A stretch of 64,000 nucleotides of DNA from assembly GCA_902168205.1 (NCBI GenBank), contig CABHOK010000003.1, positions 868,001-932,000 of the forward strand. Reading direction: 5' to 3'. Positions within the stretch are counted from its first letter, which is position 1; each line of letters starts with the position of its first letter. The notes under the pieces were generated by a model, which did not search any database, was not told the origin of the DNA, and was given only the letters and a program-made list of their open reading frames with translations. Positions 1 through 8,102 of this stretch are shown in pieces. A program made the position numbers and the translations under genes. The stretch comes from an uncultured Chitinophaga sp. GTDB taxonomy: Bacteria > Bacteroidota > Bacteroidia > Cytophagales > Cyclobacteriaceae.

Positions 1-1419
1 GAAACGGAAACGCTCGTGATACATGGAGAGTATCAGGTTGTTGTTCTCCGATTCACCAAAGGTTTGGTTGTGCTCAATGAGAAACCGAAAGTTCTCGCTG
101 ATGTTTGCCTTTACAGTTGTTTTTGATCGATCGAATAACAGGTTTTTGGATGTTACGGCTGCAATGAGTGCTACGTTGCTAAAGGTATGGTAATGTATAC
201 CTACTTTGAAGTAGGTGAGGGGCTGCTCGATTACATTGAATTTGAGATTGGCTTTGCCGGGTTCGGTGGGTTGCCACTCATAGGCTATACGCCTGTAGTT
301 CTGCGAACCGTATACTCTGCGAATGGCATTGGCAACTTCAATACCATCATACGCTTTTCCTTTTTCAAGATGCAGACGGTTTATGAACGATGTCTTCGTG
401 GTGTGATGCAGGCCTTCCACCTTCATATCATCCACCGTTATCTTTTTGATGGTGGGTAAACGTTTGGTGTTCACTTTATACTTCGGGTATACCTGTCGCA
501 GTGAATCAGCCAGGCGCTTGAACATCGGGTAGAATTTGTTGCCTGTATCTTTACCGCGTTCAATAATACTATCGGCACTGTTGAAGCTGGCCGCAGTAAA
601 ATCTTTCAGATCAGGTTCAATCAGTATATCACAGAGTTTGCGTTCGCGTTCGAAATCATCAGCATCTTTGTAGAAGCCAATCTGGTATAGTATATCTATA
701 GCGCTGTGAAGTTCGGTGGCAGGCCGAAGCCCTTGCGACAAGTTTACACCGATGAGTATATCTGCGCCCATCGCTTTGGCATCGCGCACAGGGAAGTTTC
801 GTACTACTCCGCCATCCACGAGTTTGGTTCCGTTGTAATCAATAGCCGTAAATACAGAAGGTATAGCCATGCTCGATCGTATAGCCGTAACGAGTTCGCC
901 CTGATCGAGCAACACCGCTTTACCAGTTCCTACATCGGTGGCAATACACTTGAACGGTATTGGGAATTTTGAAAAATCTTTCACATCATACACCGGCAGC
1001 AACAGTTCCTGAAACTTCAGCCAGATCTCCTGCCCTTCAATAATTCCGGAAGCGATCTTGAACTTTCCATTTTCGAACGGTATCTCAATCGCATAATTTC
1101 CAAACTCATTCTTCTCATCAATGTTAACATTACTGATGGAAGGCTTGCCCGAGAAAAGAACTCCCCAGTCCAGGGTGCGGGCAATCTTCTCGATCTCTTT
1201 GCCCGAATACCCGGCCGCATACAACGCACCGATGATGCTGCCCATACTCGTACCGGTCAGGTAATCTACCTTAAGTCCCGCACTATCAATTGCTTCGAGT
1301 ATACCAATGTGCGCCAGGCCCTTTGCTCCGCCACCGCTCAGCGTCAATCCAATTTTAGGTTGGGCCGCAGCGAGACTTGCTATGAACAGAAAAATAACTG
1401 TGATTGGGTACTTCACCAT
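1..1419 (-). CDS. Patatin-like phospholipase with POTRA/outer-membrane part (3' end outside window)
   Basis: Read by hand on the minus strand; the stop lies beyond the left edge, so 473 residues are visible. The start ATG at 1419 is followed by a signal peptide ending around residue 20. The patatin domain then shows the oxyanion-hole motif GGGAKG (29-34), the nucleophile motif GTSMG with Ser58, and a DGG motif near residue 205 giving the catalytic Asp. After about residue 280 a POTRA-like segment appears, and the sequence is entering what looks like a beta-barrel at the window edge. The family (PlpD/RssA-like) cleaves phospholipids in the cell envelope. It is divergent from the pigment locus and probably unrelated to it. 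The specific substrate is unknown. Confidence 0.88.
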   Translation of the reverse strand, partial: MVKYPITVIFLFIASLAAAQPKIGLTLSGGGAKGLAHIGILEAIDSAGLKVDYLTGTSMGSIIGALYAAGYSGKEIEKIARTLDWGVLFSGKPSISNVNIDEKNEFGNYAIEIPFENGKFKIASGIIEGQEIWLKFQELLLPVYDVKDFSKFPIPFKCIATDVGTGKAVLLDQGELVTAIRSSMAIPSVFTAIDYNGTKLVDGGVVRNFPVRDAKAMGADILIGVNLSQGLRPATELHSAIDILYQIGFYKDADDFERERKLCDILIEPDLKDFTAASFNSADSIIERGKDTGNKFYPMFKRLADSLRQVYPKYKVNTKRLPTIKKITVDDMKVEGLHHTTKTSFINRLHLEKGKAYDGIEVANAIRRVYGSQNYRRIAYEWQPTEPGKANLKFNVIEQPLTYFKVGIHYHTFSNVALIAAVTSKNLLFDRSKTTVKANISENFRFLIEHNQTFGESENNNLILSMYHERFRF

Positions 1420-1534
1420 GAGGGCATCAAAATAGTATTATTCATTTATCGGCTAAAGATACGTCCGATAAAGTGTCACTTTTTGGAGGATAGAACTAAA
1501 CAAAAAGCTACCAGAACAATACACCAGATGGGAA

Positions 1535-1570
1535 TTTTGCTTTCAGTTTTGTTATTTTGCGCAACTTTTG
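1535..1570 (+). promoter_or_regulatory. Candidate promoter for the pigment locus
   Basis: A TTG at 1537-1539 is followed 23 bases later by AACTTTTG at 1563-1570. This is one base off the Bacteroidota -7 consensus TAnnTTTG and within the accepted TTG-N17-23 spacing. It lies 17 bases before the ammonia-lyase ATG. The region is rich in TTTTG words, so the exact box is uncertain. Confidence 0.35.
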
Positions 1571-1587
1571 CCTAAATCTTAGTTCGT

Positions 1588-3132
1588 ATGATCACTGTTG
1601 GGAACAGAAAATTGTCTGTTGACGATTTCGAAAAATTACTTTATCAGAATGGTAAAGTAGAATTGGACAACACGGCCCGTGAAAAAGTAGTGGTGAACTT
1701 TGACTTTCTGCAGTCCTATGCGCAGAACAAAGTCATCTATGGTATCAATACCGGCTTTGGACCGATGGCTCAATATAAAATCAGTGAAGATGACCAGCGT
1801 CAGCTTCAGTATAACCTCATCCGAAGCCACAGTGCCGGCTCCGGTCAGCCATTCTCGGAAGAGCTTTCGCGTGCTACAATGCTTGCGCGATTGAATAGTC
1901 TGATGCAAGGTGTTTCCGGTGTGCACGTTGAGACAGCGGAACTGATCCGCGACTTGCTCAACAAAAAAATCAGCGCGTGTATTTTTGAACGCGGTGGTGT
2001 TGGTGCCAGCGGTGACCTCGTGCAGTTGGCTCACCTCGCACTCAATCTGATAGGCGAAGGTGAAGTATTGGTAGATGGTAAACTTCGTCCGGCCAATGAA
2101 GTATATTCTGAAAACGGTCTCAAGCCGTTAGACATTCACCTGCGCGAAGGACTTGGACTGATGAACGGAACTTCTGCCATGACCGGTGTTGGTATGGTTA
2201 ACATTATCCAGGCGAAACGTCTGCTTTCATGTGCTACCATTCTTTCAGCAATCACCAACGAACTGATGAAGTCGTTTGATGATCACTTCTCGGAAGAACT
2301 CAATCACGTAAAACTTCATAACGGACAAACCAAGATCGCAGCCGGTATCCGTACCGTGTTGTCTGATAGTAAATTGATTCGTAAACGTCCGGAGCATTTA
2401 TACCATAGAAAGATTGTAGAAGCTGTATTTACTGATAAAGTTCAGGAGTACTACTCACTCCGTTGTGTGCCGCAGATCCTCGGACCGGTATACGATACGT
2501 TGGTTGAAGTACAACGCGTACTGGAAGATGAAGTTAACTCTGCTAACGACAACCCGGTGATCGATCATGAACGCGAAATGGTATACCACGGTGGTAACTT
2601 CCACGGTGATTACGTTTCGCTGGCCATGGATAAACTGAAGATCGTTATTACCAAGCTTACCATGCTTTCGGAGCGTCAGCTGAACTACCTGCTTAATGAT
2701 AAACTCAATCAGAAACTTCCTCCGTTCATCAACCTGGGAACACTCGGTTTGAATTTCGGCTTGCAGGGTATGCAGTTCATGGCAACATCTACAACGGCTG
2801 AGAACCAGACCTTATCATTCCCGATGTATCTCCACAGCATTTCCAATAACAATGACAACCAGGATATTGTTAGTATGGGATGTAATGCTGCACTGATGAC
2901 GAAGCGCGTGATCGACAATAGTTTTGATGTGCTTACCATTCAGCTTTTTGCTGTGGTGCAGGCGATCGATTTTCTGAAATGCCATACACGTCTTTCATCC
3001 TTTACAACCAAAGTATACGATGAATTCCGTGCGCTGGTAGGCCCCGTGCTCGAAGACAAACCACGGTATAACGATATACAAACGATACGCAAGTACCTGG
3101 TAAATCTCGGAGCTACGTTTCCGTTGAATTGA
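1588..3132 (+). CDS. Aromatic amino acid ammonia-lyase, probably tyrosine ammonia-lyase
   Basis: 514 residues, the usual length of the HAL/TAL/PAL family. The catalytic Tyr51 sits in YGINTGFG, and the Ala140-Ser141-Gly142 triad in GVGASGDLVQLAH forms the MIO electrophile. The sequence strongly resembles the tyrosine ammonia-lyase I remember from the Flavobacterium johnsoniae flexirubin locus (YGxNTGFGPMAQY, NLIRSHS, SANDNPxID, HGGNFHGDY). Ser80-His81 at the selectivity position is also found in histidine ammonia-lyases, so substrate cannot be decided from this alone. No hut genes are nearby, and the next genes are FabG, ketosynthases and ACPs. I infer that it deaminates tyrosine to 4-coumarate, the starter unit of the polyene. 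It is the first gene of the locus. Confidence 0.9.
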   Translation: MITVGNRKLSVDDFEKLLYQNGKVELDNTAREKVVVNFDFLQSYAQNKVIYGINTGFGPMAQYKISEDDQRQLQYNLIRSHSAGSGQPFSEELSRATMLARLNSLMQGVSGVHVETAELIRDLLNKKISACIFERGGVGASGDLVQLAHLALNLIGEGEVLVDGKLRPANEVYSENGLKPLDIHLREGLGLMNGTSAMTGVGMVNIIQAKRLLSCATILSAITNELMKSFDDHFSEELNHVKLHNGQTKIAAGIRTVLSDSKLIRKRPEHLYHRKIVEAVFTDKVQEYYSLRCVPQILGPVYDTLVEVQRVLEDEVNSANDNPVIDHEREMVYHGGNFHGDYVSLAMDKLKIVITKLTMLSERQLNYLLNDKLNQKLPPFINLGTLGLNFGLQGMQFMATSTTAENQTLSFPMYLHSISNNNDNQDIVSMGCNAALMTKRVIDNSFDVLTIQLFAVVQAIDFLKCHTRLSSFTTKVYDEFRALVGPVLEDKPRYNDIQTIRKYLVNLGATFPLN

Positions 3133-3165
3133 TATTGTCCCACTTCCACTTATAAAAACTGTTAA

Positions 3166-3894
3166 ATGAAATACGCACTCGTTACAGGAGGTTCACGTGG
3201 CATTGGTCGTTCCATTGCCATTAAACTTGCCGAACAAGGATATAATATACTCATCAACTACAAGAGCAACGAAGCAGAAGCTTTGAATACGAAGAAGCTT
3301 GTAGAAGAGAAAAATGTTACCGGTGAACTGTTGAAGTTTGATGTTTCGAACAAAGAAGAAGTAGCCACTGCGTTGGGTGGATGGATGGAGAAGAATGCTG
3401 ACAAGCAGATTGAAATCCTGGTGAATAATGCGGGTATACGTCAGGATACGTTGCTGATGTGGATGACCGATGAGCAGTGGGATGGTGTGTTGGGATCAAG
3501 TCTCGATGGTTTCTTCTATGTAACGCGACTGGTGGTAAACAGCATGTTGAAAAAGCGTTATGGCAGAATTGTAAACGTAGTTTCACTGTCGGGTATAAAA
3601 GGTATGCCGGGCCAGGTAAATTACTCGGCAGCGAAAGCCGGTGTGATCGGTGCGACCAAAGCACTGGCACAGGAAGTTGCCCGCAGAAACATAACCGTGA
3701 ACGCTGTTGCACCTGGTTTTATCCGTACCGATATGACGCAGGATCTGAACGAACAGGAACTGAAAGCTCTTATACCGATGCAACGCTTTGGCGAACCAGA
3801 AGAAGTGGCTGAAGCAATTGTATTTCTTGCATCGCCTAAAGCATCCTATATCACGGGTACAGTACTCTCCATCAACGGAGGCCTTTATTCGTAG
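3166..3894 (+). CDS. fabG: 3-oxoacyl-ACP reductase (FabG-type SDR)
   Basis: 242 residues, typical for FabG. It shows the NADPH-binding motif TGGSRGIG (7-14), NNAG (87-90) and the catalytic serine near 140-142 with Tyr153 and Lys157 in YSAAK. It ends with the SITGTVLSINGG-like C-terminus of the family. It reduces the 3-keto group formed by the ketosynthases. It starts 33 bases after the ammonia-lyase and is very likely co-transcribed with it. Position in the cluster argues for a dedicated aryl-polyene reductase rather than the housekeeping FabG. Confidence 0.93.
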   Translation: MKYALVTGGSRGIGRSIAIKLAEQGYNILINYKSNEAEALNTKKLVEEKNVTGELLKFDVSNKEEVATALGGWMEKNADKQIEILVNNAGIRQDTLLMWMTDEQWDGVLGSSLDGFFYVTRLVVNSMLKKRYGRIVNVVSLSGIKGMPGQVNYSAAKAGVIGATKALAQEVARRNITVNAVAPGFIRTDMTQDLNEQELKALIPMQRFGEPEEVAEAIVFLASPKASYITGTVLSINGGLYS

Positions 3895-3905
3895 ATAATT
3901 ATCTA
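3892..3905. repeat. Perfect 14-bp palindrome at the fabG stop
   Basis: TAGATAATTATCTA includes the fabG TAG stop and is followed by AAAAAGG, without a U-tract. It may be an operator or a weak processing hairpin. It is short enough to be chance in AT-rich DNA. Confidence 0.4.
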
Positions 3906-3951
3906 AAAAGGTACATCACTGCTAATCTTTGTAGCACTACATGGGTTAATG

Positions 3952-3982
3952 GTGACAATCAGGATTAAAAAAATTATTTTTG
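3952..3982 (+). promoter_or_regulatory. Candidate internal promoter before the first ketosynthase
   Basis: TATTTTTG at 3975-3982 matches TAnnTTTG exactly. The upstream -33 position has GTG at 3952-3954 instead of TTG, at a spacing of 20. It lies in the 152-base gap before the ketosynthase at 4047, suggesting a second transcript start in the locus. Confidence 0.45.
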
Positions 3983-4046
3983 CGAAAATAAAACATTACC
4001 TGCCCCTTGCGGGAAGGTAAACATTTAAAAAAACCTTGACCTCTCT

Positions 4047-5270
4047 ATGAATAGAGTTGTTATTACGGGCATCGGTATCTATTCCTGCATCGGCAAAGAC
4101 CTGGCAGAAGTAACACAGTCACTTTATGAAGGTAAATCTGGTATATGGCTGGATCCTGCCAGAAAAGAAATGGGGTATCGATCAGGGCTTACGGGTAAGG
4201 TGGAGAAACCTTCTCTGAAAGGTGTGCTTGACAGACGTGCACGCATCATGTTGCCCGAGCAAGGTGAATATGCTTTCATGTCTACCACGGAAGCATTGAA
4301 GAACGCTGGTCTTGATCAGGACTATCTCGATCAACACGAGATCGGTATCATTTTCGGTAACGACAGTTCTGCTCAACCAGTGATAGAAGCAACGGATATC
4401 ATCCGCGAGAAAAAAGATACAATGCTTATCGGATCAGGGTCTGTATTCCAGTCCCTGAACTCTACTGTAAATATGAACCTGGCCACCATCTTCCGGTTAA
4501 AGGGTATAAACTTTACTGTAAGTGCTGCGTGTGCCAGCGGTTCACATTCTATCGGGCTCGCAGCGATGTTCATCAAGAACGGTATGCAAGACTGCATTAT
4601 CTGCGGAGGTGCACAAGAAACGAATAAATACTCCATGGGAAATTTTGATGCGCTTAGTGCATTCTCAATCCGTGAGAATAATCCCACGGCTGCATCAAGA
4701 CCTTTTGATAAGAACCGCGATGGTTTAGTACCGAGCGGAGGTTCTGCAACAGTTATTCTTGAAAGCCTGGAATCTGCACAACGCAGAGGAGCTAAAATAT
4801 TAGGAGAGGTGATTGGATATGGTTTCTCATCAAACGGTGAGCACATCTCCAATCCTACTGTTCAAGGACCTGCACGCTCACTTCGCATCGCGATGAAAGA
4901 TTCAGGTTTGAAGGCTTCTGAAATAGACTATATCAACGCACATGCTACCTCAACACCGGCCGGAGATGCAAGTGAAGCGAAAGCGATATTTGATGTGTTT
5001 GGAGATGTGAAGACACCGGTGAGTTCTACCAAATCAATGACTGGCCACGAATGCTGGATGGCCGGAGCAAGTGAAATTGTATACTCGTTGCTGATGATGG
5101 AAAATTCATTCATGGCTCCGAATATTAATTTCGAAACTCCTGACGAAGACTCTGCGCGCCTGAACATTATCACCAAGGCCCAGAATAAAAATATTGACGT
5201 ATTTTTGTCTAATTCTTTCGGATTCGGAGGAACAAACTCGACCTTAATTGTTAAAAAGTGGAAGCAATAG
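4047..5270 (+). CDS. Beta-ketoacyl-ACP synthase (FabF-like)
   Basis: 407 residues, a full-length KASI/II-type ketosynthase. The active-site cysteine is Cys162 in SAACASGSHS. The two histidines are in NAHATSTPAGD and in GHECWMAGAS, the latter departing from the usual GHTLGA. The glycine-rich end SNSFGFGGTNS is intact, so the enzyme should be competent for decarboxylative condensation. It is followed almost without gap by an ACP, which is probably its partner. One of three ketosynthases with a complete triad in the locus. Whether it makes the first condensation on the aryl starter cannot be told from sequence. Confidence 0.92.
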   Translation: MNRVVITGIGIYSCIGKDLAEVTQSLYEGKSGIWLDPARKEMGYRSGLTGKVEKPSLKGVLDRRARIMLPEQGEYAFMSTTEALKNAGLDQDYLDQHEIGIIFGNDSSAQPVIEATDIIREKKDTMLIGSGSVFQSLNSTVNMNLATIFRLKGINFTVSAACASGSHSIGLAAMFIKNGMQDCIICGGAQETNKYSMGNFDALSAFSIRENNPTAASRPFDKNRDGLVPSGGSATVILESLESAQRRGAKILGEVIGYGFSSNGEHISNPTVQGPARSLRIAMKDSGLKASEIDYINAHATSTPAGDASEAKAIFDVFGDVKTPVSSTKSMTGHECWMAGASEIVYSLLMMENSFMAPNINFETPDEDSARLNIITKAQNKNIDVFLSNSFGFGGTNSTLIVKKWKQ

Positions 5271-5272
5271 CG

Positions 5273-5530
5273 ATGAATCAAACAGCAATCATTGAAAAAA
5301 TCAATGGGTTTTTAGTAGAAGAATTTGAGGTAGAGGCCGGCAAGATTGTTCCGGAAGCCAACCTGCGCGAGACGCTTGAGCTGGATAGCCTCGACTACAT
5401 TGACCTGGTGGTGGTAATTGAAAGTAACTTCGGTTTTAAAGTAAAGCCGGAAGACTTCGTGAACATTGTTACGTTTCAGAACTTCTATGACTACGTGACT
5501 AGCCGCGTAGGAGAGAAAGTAACTTCATGA
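5273..5530 (+). CDS. Acyl carrier protein (first)
   Basis: With the ATG at 5273 the protein has 85 residues. A GTG at 5258 would extend it by five and overlap the ketosynthase; I prefer the ATG because it lies just after the ketosynthase stop and the extension has no ACP-like sequence. The phosphopantetheine attachment serine is Ser39 in ELDSLDYIDLV, where the classic motif is DSL. It probably carries the growing polyene for the adjacent FabF-like enzyme and is likely modified by the AcpS encoded at 25409. The acyltransferase gene follows four bases after the stop. Confidence 0.92.
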   Translation: MNQTAIIEKINGFLVEEFEVEAGKIVPEANLRETLELDSLDYIDLVVVIESNFGFKVKPEDFVNIVTFQNFYDYVTSRVGEKVTS

Positions 5531-5534
5531 TCCT

Positions 5535-6419
5535 ATGCCGCGATGGCAAGGTAAATCGAAGGGTAACAAACTGGGTTATAGGATATTTGTCTATGTAATA
5601 AAGTACATGGGAGTGAAGCCCGCGTACTTTTTACTACGGTTTGTTGCAGGTTATTATTTTCTGGTCTCCTGGAGTTCATCAAAACATATCTATGCTTATT
5701 TCAGAACGAGGCTTAAGTACGGAAAGCTTTCCTCGCTGCTGAAGATATATAGTAACTACTACGTTTTTGGTCAGACGTTACTGGACAAGGTCATTGTTAT
5801 GGCCGGCATAGAAAACAAGTTTACCTATAATTTTGATGGTGAAGAAAATCTCCGCGACATTGTGAAAGGTGGTCGCGGTGGTATATTACTCAGTGGCCAC
5901 GTAGGCAACTGGGAGGCTGCCGGTCATTTATTAAAACGCCTTAACACGCGTGTTAACGTGGTGATGTTTGATGGCGAACATGAGCGCATCAAACAATATT
6001 TACAGGAAGTTACCGGTGGTCATAACTTCAACGTGATCGTTATCAAGAACGACATATCTCATGTATATGCCATAGGTCAGGCGTTGCAACGCAATGAATT
6101 GATCTGCCTGCATGCCGATCGTTTCCTCGAAGGCAACAAAACACAAGCACTGGATTTTCTTGGAGATAAAGCTTTGTTTCCGCTTGGTCCCTTTCAACTC
6201 GCGGCTGGCTTCAAAGTGCCGGTGTCTATTGTATTTGCGTTTAAAGAATCTCCTACACATTATCATTTTTTTGGCAGCGAGCTTTACGAGCGCAGGGATG
6301 ACGAGCCCAAGCAGGAGTTTACCGATAAACTGATGAAGGCTTTTGTAGATGAGCTCGAGCAAAAAGTATTTCTATACCCGATACAGTGGTTTAATTATTA
6401 TAACTTTTGGGAAAAATAG
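5535..6419 (+). CDS. LpxL/HtrB-like acyltransferase
   Basis: 294 residues, close to the 290-310 of lipid A late acyltransferases. It has a hydrophobic N-terminal segment around 27-47 and the catalytic motif HVGNWE with His122 and Glu127 (family HxxxxD/E). The family transfers acyl chains from ACP to a lipid at the inner membrane. Aryl-polyene and flexirubin loci regularly carry such an enzyme. I infer that it moves the ACP-bound polyene, or a fatty acyl chain, onto a membrane acceptor. The gene is four bases after the ACP. The acceptor is not evident. Confidence 0.85.
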   Translation: MPRWQGKSKGNKLGYRIFVYVIKYMGVKPAYFLLRFVAGYYFLVSWSSSKHIYAYFRTRLKYGKLSSLLKIYSNYYVFGQTLLDKVIVMAGIENKFTYNFDGEENLRDIVKGGRGGILLSGHVGNWEAAGHLLKRLNTRVNVVMFDGEHERIKQYLQEVTGGHNFNVIVIKNDISHVYAIGQALQRNELICLHADRFLEGNKTQALDFLGDKALFPLGPFQLAAGFKVPVSIVFAFKESPTHYHFFGSELYERRDDEPKQEFTDKLMKAFVDELEQKVFLYPIQWFNYYNFWEK

Positions 6420-6461
6420 TGTCGGTTATACCGCACGTGTCACGTCAGAAAAGTAAACATC

Positions 6462-6890
6462 ATGCTTGCAACGAAATCCAACATTACAAACTATATCCCG
6501 CAGCGCGAGCCGATTGTGATGATCCACAACCTGGTGGAGGTAAGCGATGCGCATGCTGTAACACAATTAGCCATCGAGCCGGATAATGTATTTGTAACGG
6601 CTGGATATTTTGCAGAACCCGGACTTGTGGAAAATATAGCACAGACGGCTGCGGTACATGTTGGGTATCAATGTCAACAAAAAAATATACCGGTACCGAT
6701 CGGATATATAGCGGCTGTGAGAGATTTAAAGATCAATGCACTACCCCGCGAGAACTCAACGATAACAACATCCATTCGCATTGTTAACCAGGTGCTGGAA
6801 CTAACCATAGCACAAGGTAAAGTTGAGCAGGATGGACAACTGTTGTGCTCTTGTGAAATGAGAATTTTTGCTAAAATTGAAACGCCTTAA
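6462..6890 (+). CDS. ApeP-like 3-hydroxyacyl-ACP dehydratase (hot-dog fold)
   Basis: 142 residues. The N-terminal PQREPIVMI matches the start of aryl-polyene dehydratases of the ApeP type. The helix segment GLVENIAQTAAVHVG aligns with the conserved E-x-MAQ of FabA/FabZ-fold enzymes, so the glutamate is present. The usual HFPG histidine loop reads AGYFAEPG and lacks the histidine. It should dehydrate 3-hydroxyacyl-ACP to the trans-2-enoyl form that makes the conjugated chain. It may pair with the second hot-dog protein at 16808, which keeps the His but not the Glu. Confidence 0.8.
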   Translation: MLATKSNITNYIPQREPIVMIHNLVEVSDAHAVTQLAIEPDNVFVTAGYFAEPGLVENIAQTAAVHVGYQCQQKNIPVPIGYIAAVRDLKINALPRENSTITTSIRIVNQVLELTIAQGKVEQDGQLLCSCEMRIFAKIETP

Positions 6891-6895
6891 TTTTT

Positions 6896-6917
6896 CTATA
6901 GCATCCTAATGCTATAG
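6896..6917. repeat. Inverted repeat in the gap after the dehydratase gene
   Basis: CTATAGCAT and ATGCTATAG form a perfect 9-bp stem with a CCTA loop, six bases after the dehydratase stop. There is no U-tract after it. It could slow transcription, stabilise the mRNA end, or be an operator for the next gene. Confidence 0.45.
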
Positions 6918-6955
6918 TTGTATAATGCGTAAACTATATTCTTAAAACACTAACT

Positions 6956-7591
6956 ATGAAACAACTCAAAACCCTCATCGTCCTCCTGTTTGTTGCTTCT
7001 ATAGCAGTTGCTCAGGACCGCAGCGATGTATTCAAGGAAGATGCAAAAATTACCTGGCTTGGTCTAGACTTTTCGCAGGCAAAACTCATTGGTGATCGCG
7101 AGAAACTTGGTTCGGAATCGGACATCCGTCATTTGGTGGAAGCGTGGAATAATCTCATCGTTACAGAAGGAGAAAAGTTTGATATTGCTTTAGCCATCGA
7201 GAAAAAGAAGATCGATAAAAACATTCAGCCTACACTTGATAACAATGCATCGCTGGATGTATTGTCTATGCTCTCGAATGCTGAAAAAGATTATATACAC
7301 CTGAACCGCGATGGTGTATCGTCAATCGTTTCATCGTACGACTTTAAAGGATTGTCCGGTATCGGTATGATGTTCAATGTGGAGAGCTTCAGCAAGTTGA
7401 ATGAAGAGGCATCAGTTTGGGTAACATTTATCAAACTGGACACCAAGGAAGTTCTCTTTTCAGAACGAGTAACCGGAGAGCCAAGAGGATTTGGCATGCG
7501 CAATTTCTGGGGAGGAGCACTCTTCATGATTGTGGAGCGTATCAAGAAGAAAGAATACCCGATGTGGCGTAAGAAATACTATCGCCCGTAA
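6956..7591 (+). CDS. Secreted protein of unknown function inside the pigment locus
   Basis: 211 residues with a signal peptide (MKQLKTLIVLLFVASIAVAQ, cleavage likely after AQ at 20). I do not recognise a domain. The mature part is mixed charged sequence with a central hydrophobic GLSGIGMMFNVESF stretch and a basic end (KKKEYPMWRKKYYRP). It has its own intergenic spacers on both sides and a strong terminator after it, so it is only loosely tied to the operon. It could be a periplasmic or outer-membrane-associated helper in pigment delivery, but nothing in the sequence proves that. Confidence 0.8.
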   Translation: MKQLKTLIVLLFVASIAVAQDRSDVFKEDAKITWLGLDFSQAKLIGDREKLGSESDIRHLVEAWNNLIVTEGEKFDIALAIEKKKIDKNIQPTLDNNASLDVLSMLSNAEKDYIHLNRDGVSSIVSSYDFKGLSGIGMMFNVESFSKLNEEASVWVTFIKLDTKEVLFSERVTGEPRGFGMRNFWGGALFMIVERIKKKEYPMWRKKYYRP

Positions 7592-7621
7592 GATCATCCG
7601 ATAAAAAGTAAGATTCTGAAG

Positions 7622-7675
7622 GCACAAAGCTGAAAGTTTTCTCAAATAAGCTTTTAGCTTTGTGCTTTTGTTTTA
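7622..7675 (+). terminator. Rho-independent terminator inside the pigment locus
   Basis: GCACAAAGCT (7622-7631) pairs with AGCTTTGTGC (7656-7665), extended by an AAAG/CTTT pairing, and is followed by TTTTGTTTT. It ends 13 bases before the thioesterase start. The 3' arm contains TAGCTTTG (7655-7662), a perfect -7 promoter element. Confidence 0.75.
7655..7662 (+). promoter_or_regulatory. -7 promoter box embedded in the terminator arm
   Basis: TAGCTTTG fits TAnnTTTG exactly and equals the box upstream of pgk. No TTG sits at the right distance upstream (TTT at 7637-7639 is nearest). It lies 26 bases before the GTG of the thioesterase, so it could restart transcription for the second half of the locus. 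Confidence 0.4.
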
Positions 7676-7688
7676 ATACCCCCAAAGC

Positions 7689-8102
7689 GTGCTGATTTAC
7701 CGAACAGAAGTTATCGTGCGATTCAATGAGGCCGACCCGCTCGGCATTGTGTGGCATGGCCATTACCTCCGATATTTTGAAGATGGCCGTGAAGCATTCG
7801 GTATGAAATACGGAATTTCCTATCTCGATTTTTACAAGAACGGATTAGCAGTGCCTGTGGTTTCAGCGCAGTGCGACTATAAGAAACCGCTTCGATATGG
7901 TAACTCGGTTATTGTAGAATCTATATACGAGCCCACCAACGCAGCCAAACTGAAATTCAGTTACAACATGTACGAGTCGGTATCAAACGACCTTGTAGCT
8001 GTAGGCAGTACCATGCAGGTATTTGTTGATATCAAGAATTTTCAATTGCAACTCACCGTGCCTGAATTTTTTCAAGCCTGGAAAAAAAAGATGGAGGTAT
8101 AA
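7689..8102 (+). CDS. 4-hydroxybenzoyl-CoA-type (YbgC-like) acyl thioesterase
   Basis: 137 residues, usual for the hot-dog 4HBT thioesterases. The N-terminal motif EADPLGIVWHGHYLRYFEDGRE carries the catalytic Asp and the family's Asp-x-x-Gly-x-Val-x-x-x-x-Tyr pattern. The start is a GTG at 7689. Its TAA stop overlaps the next ATG by one base (TAATG), so it is translationally coupled to the following ketosynthase. It probably hydrolyses acyl-thioesters, releasing the polyene chain or removing stalled intermediates. The choice between those roles is open. Confidence 0.87.
   Translation: MLIYRTEVIVRFNEADPLGIVWHGHYLRYFEDGREAFGMKYGISYLDFYKNGLAVPVVSAQCDYKKPLRYGNSVIVESIYEPTNAAKLKFSYNMYESVSNDLVAVGSTMQVFVDIKNFQLQLTVPEFFQAWKKKMEV

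Noticed and set aside
1588-3132. Histidine ammonia-lyase of a hut pathway
   Set aside because: No hutU, hutI or hutG nearby; the context is polyene synthesis and the sequence resembles flexirubin-locus tyrosine ammonia-lyase.
3477-3812. Long ORFs in other frames of fabG, and many like them elsewhere
   Set aside because: They are shadows of well-recognised genes and have no domain sense.
5258-5272. GTG start for the first ACP
   Set aside because: It overlaps the ketosynthase and adds residues not seen in ACPs; the ATG at 5273 just after the ketosynthase stop is simpler.
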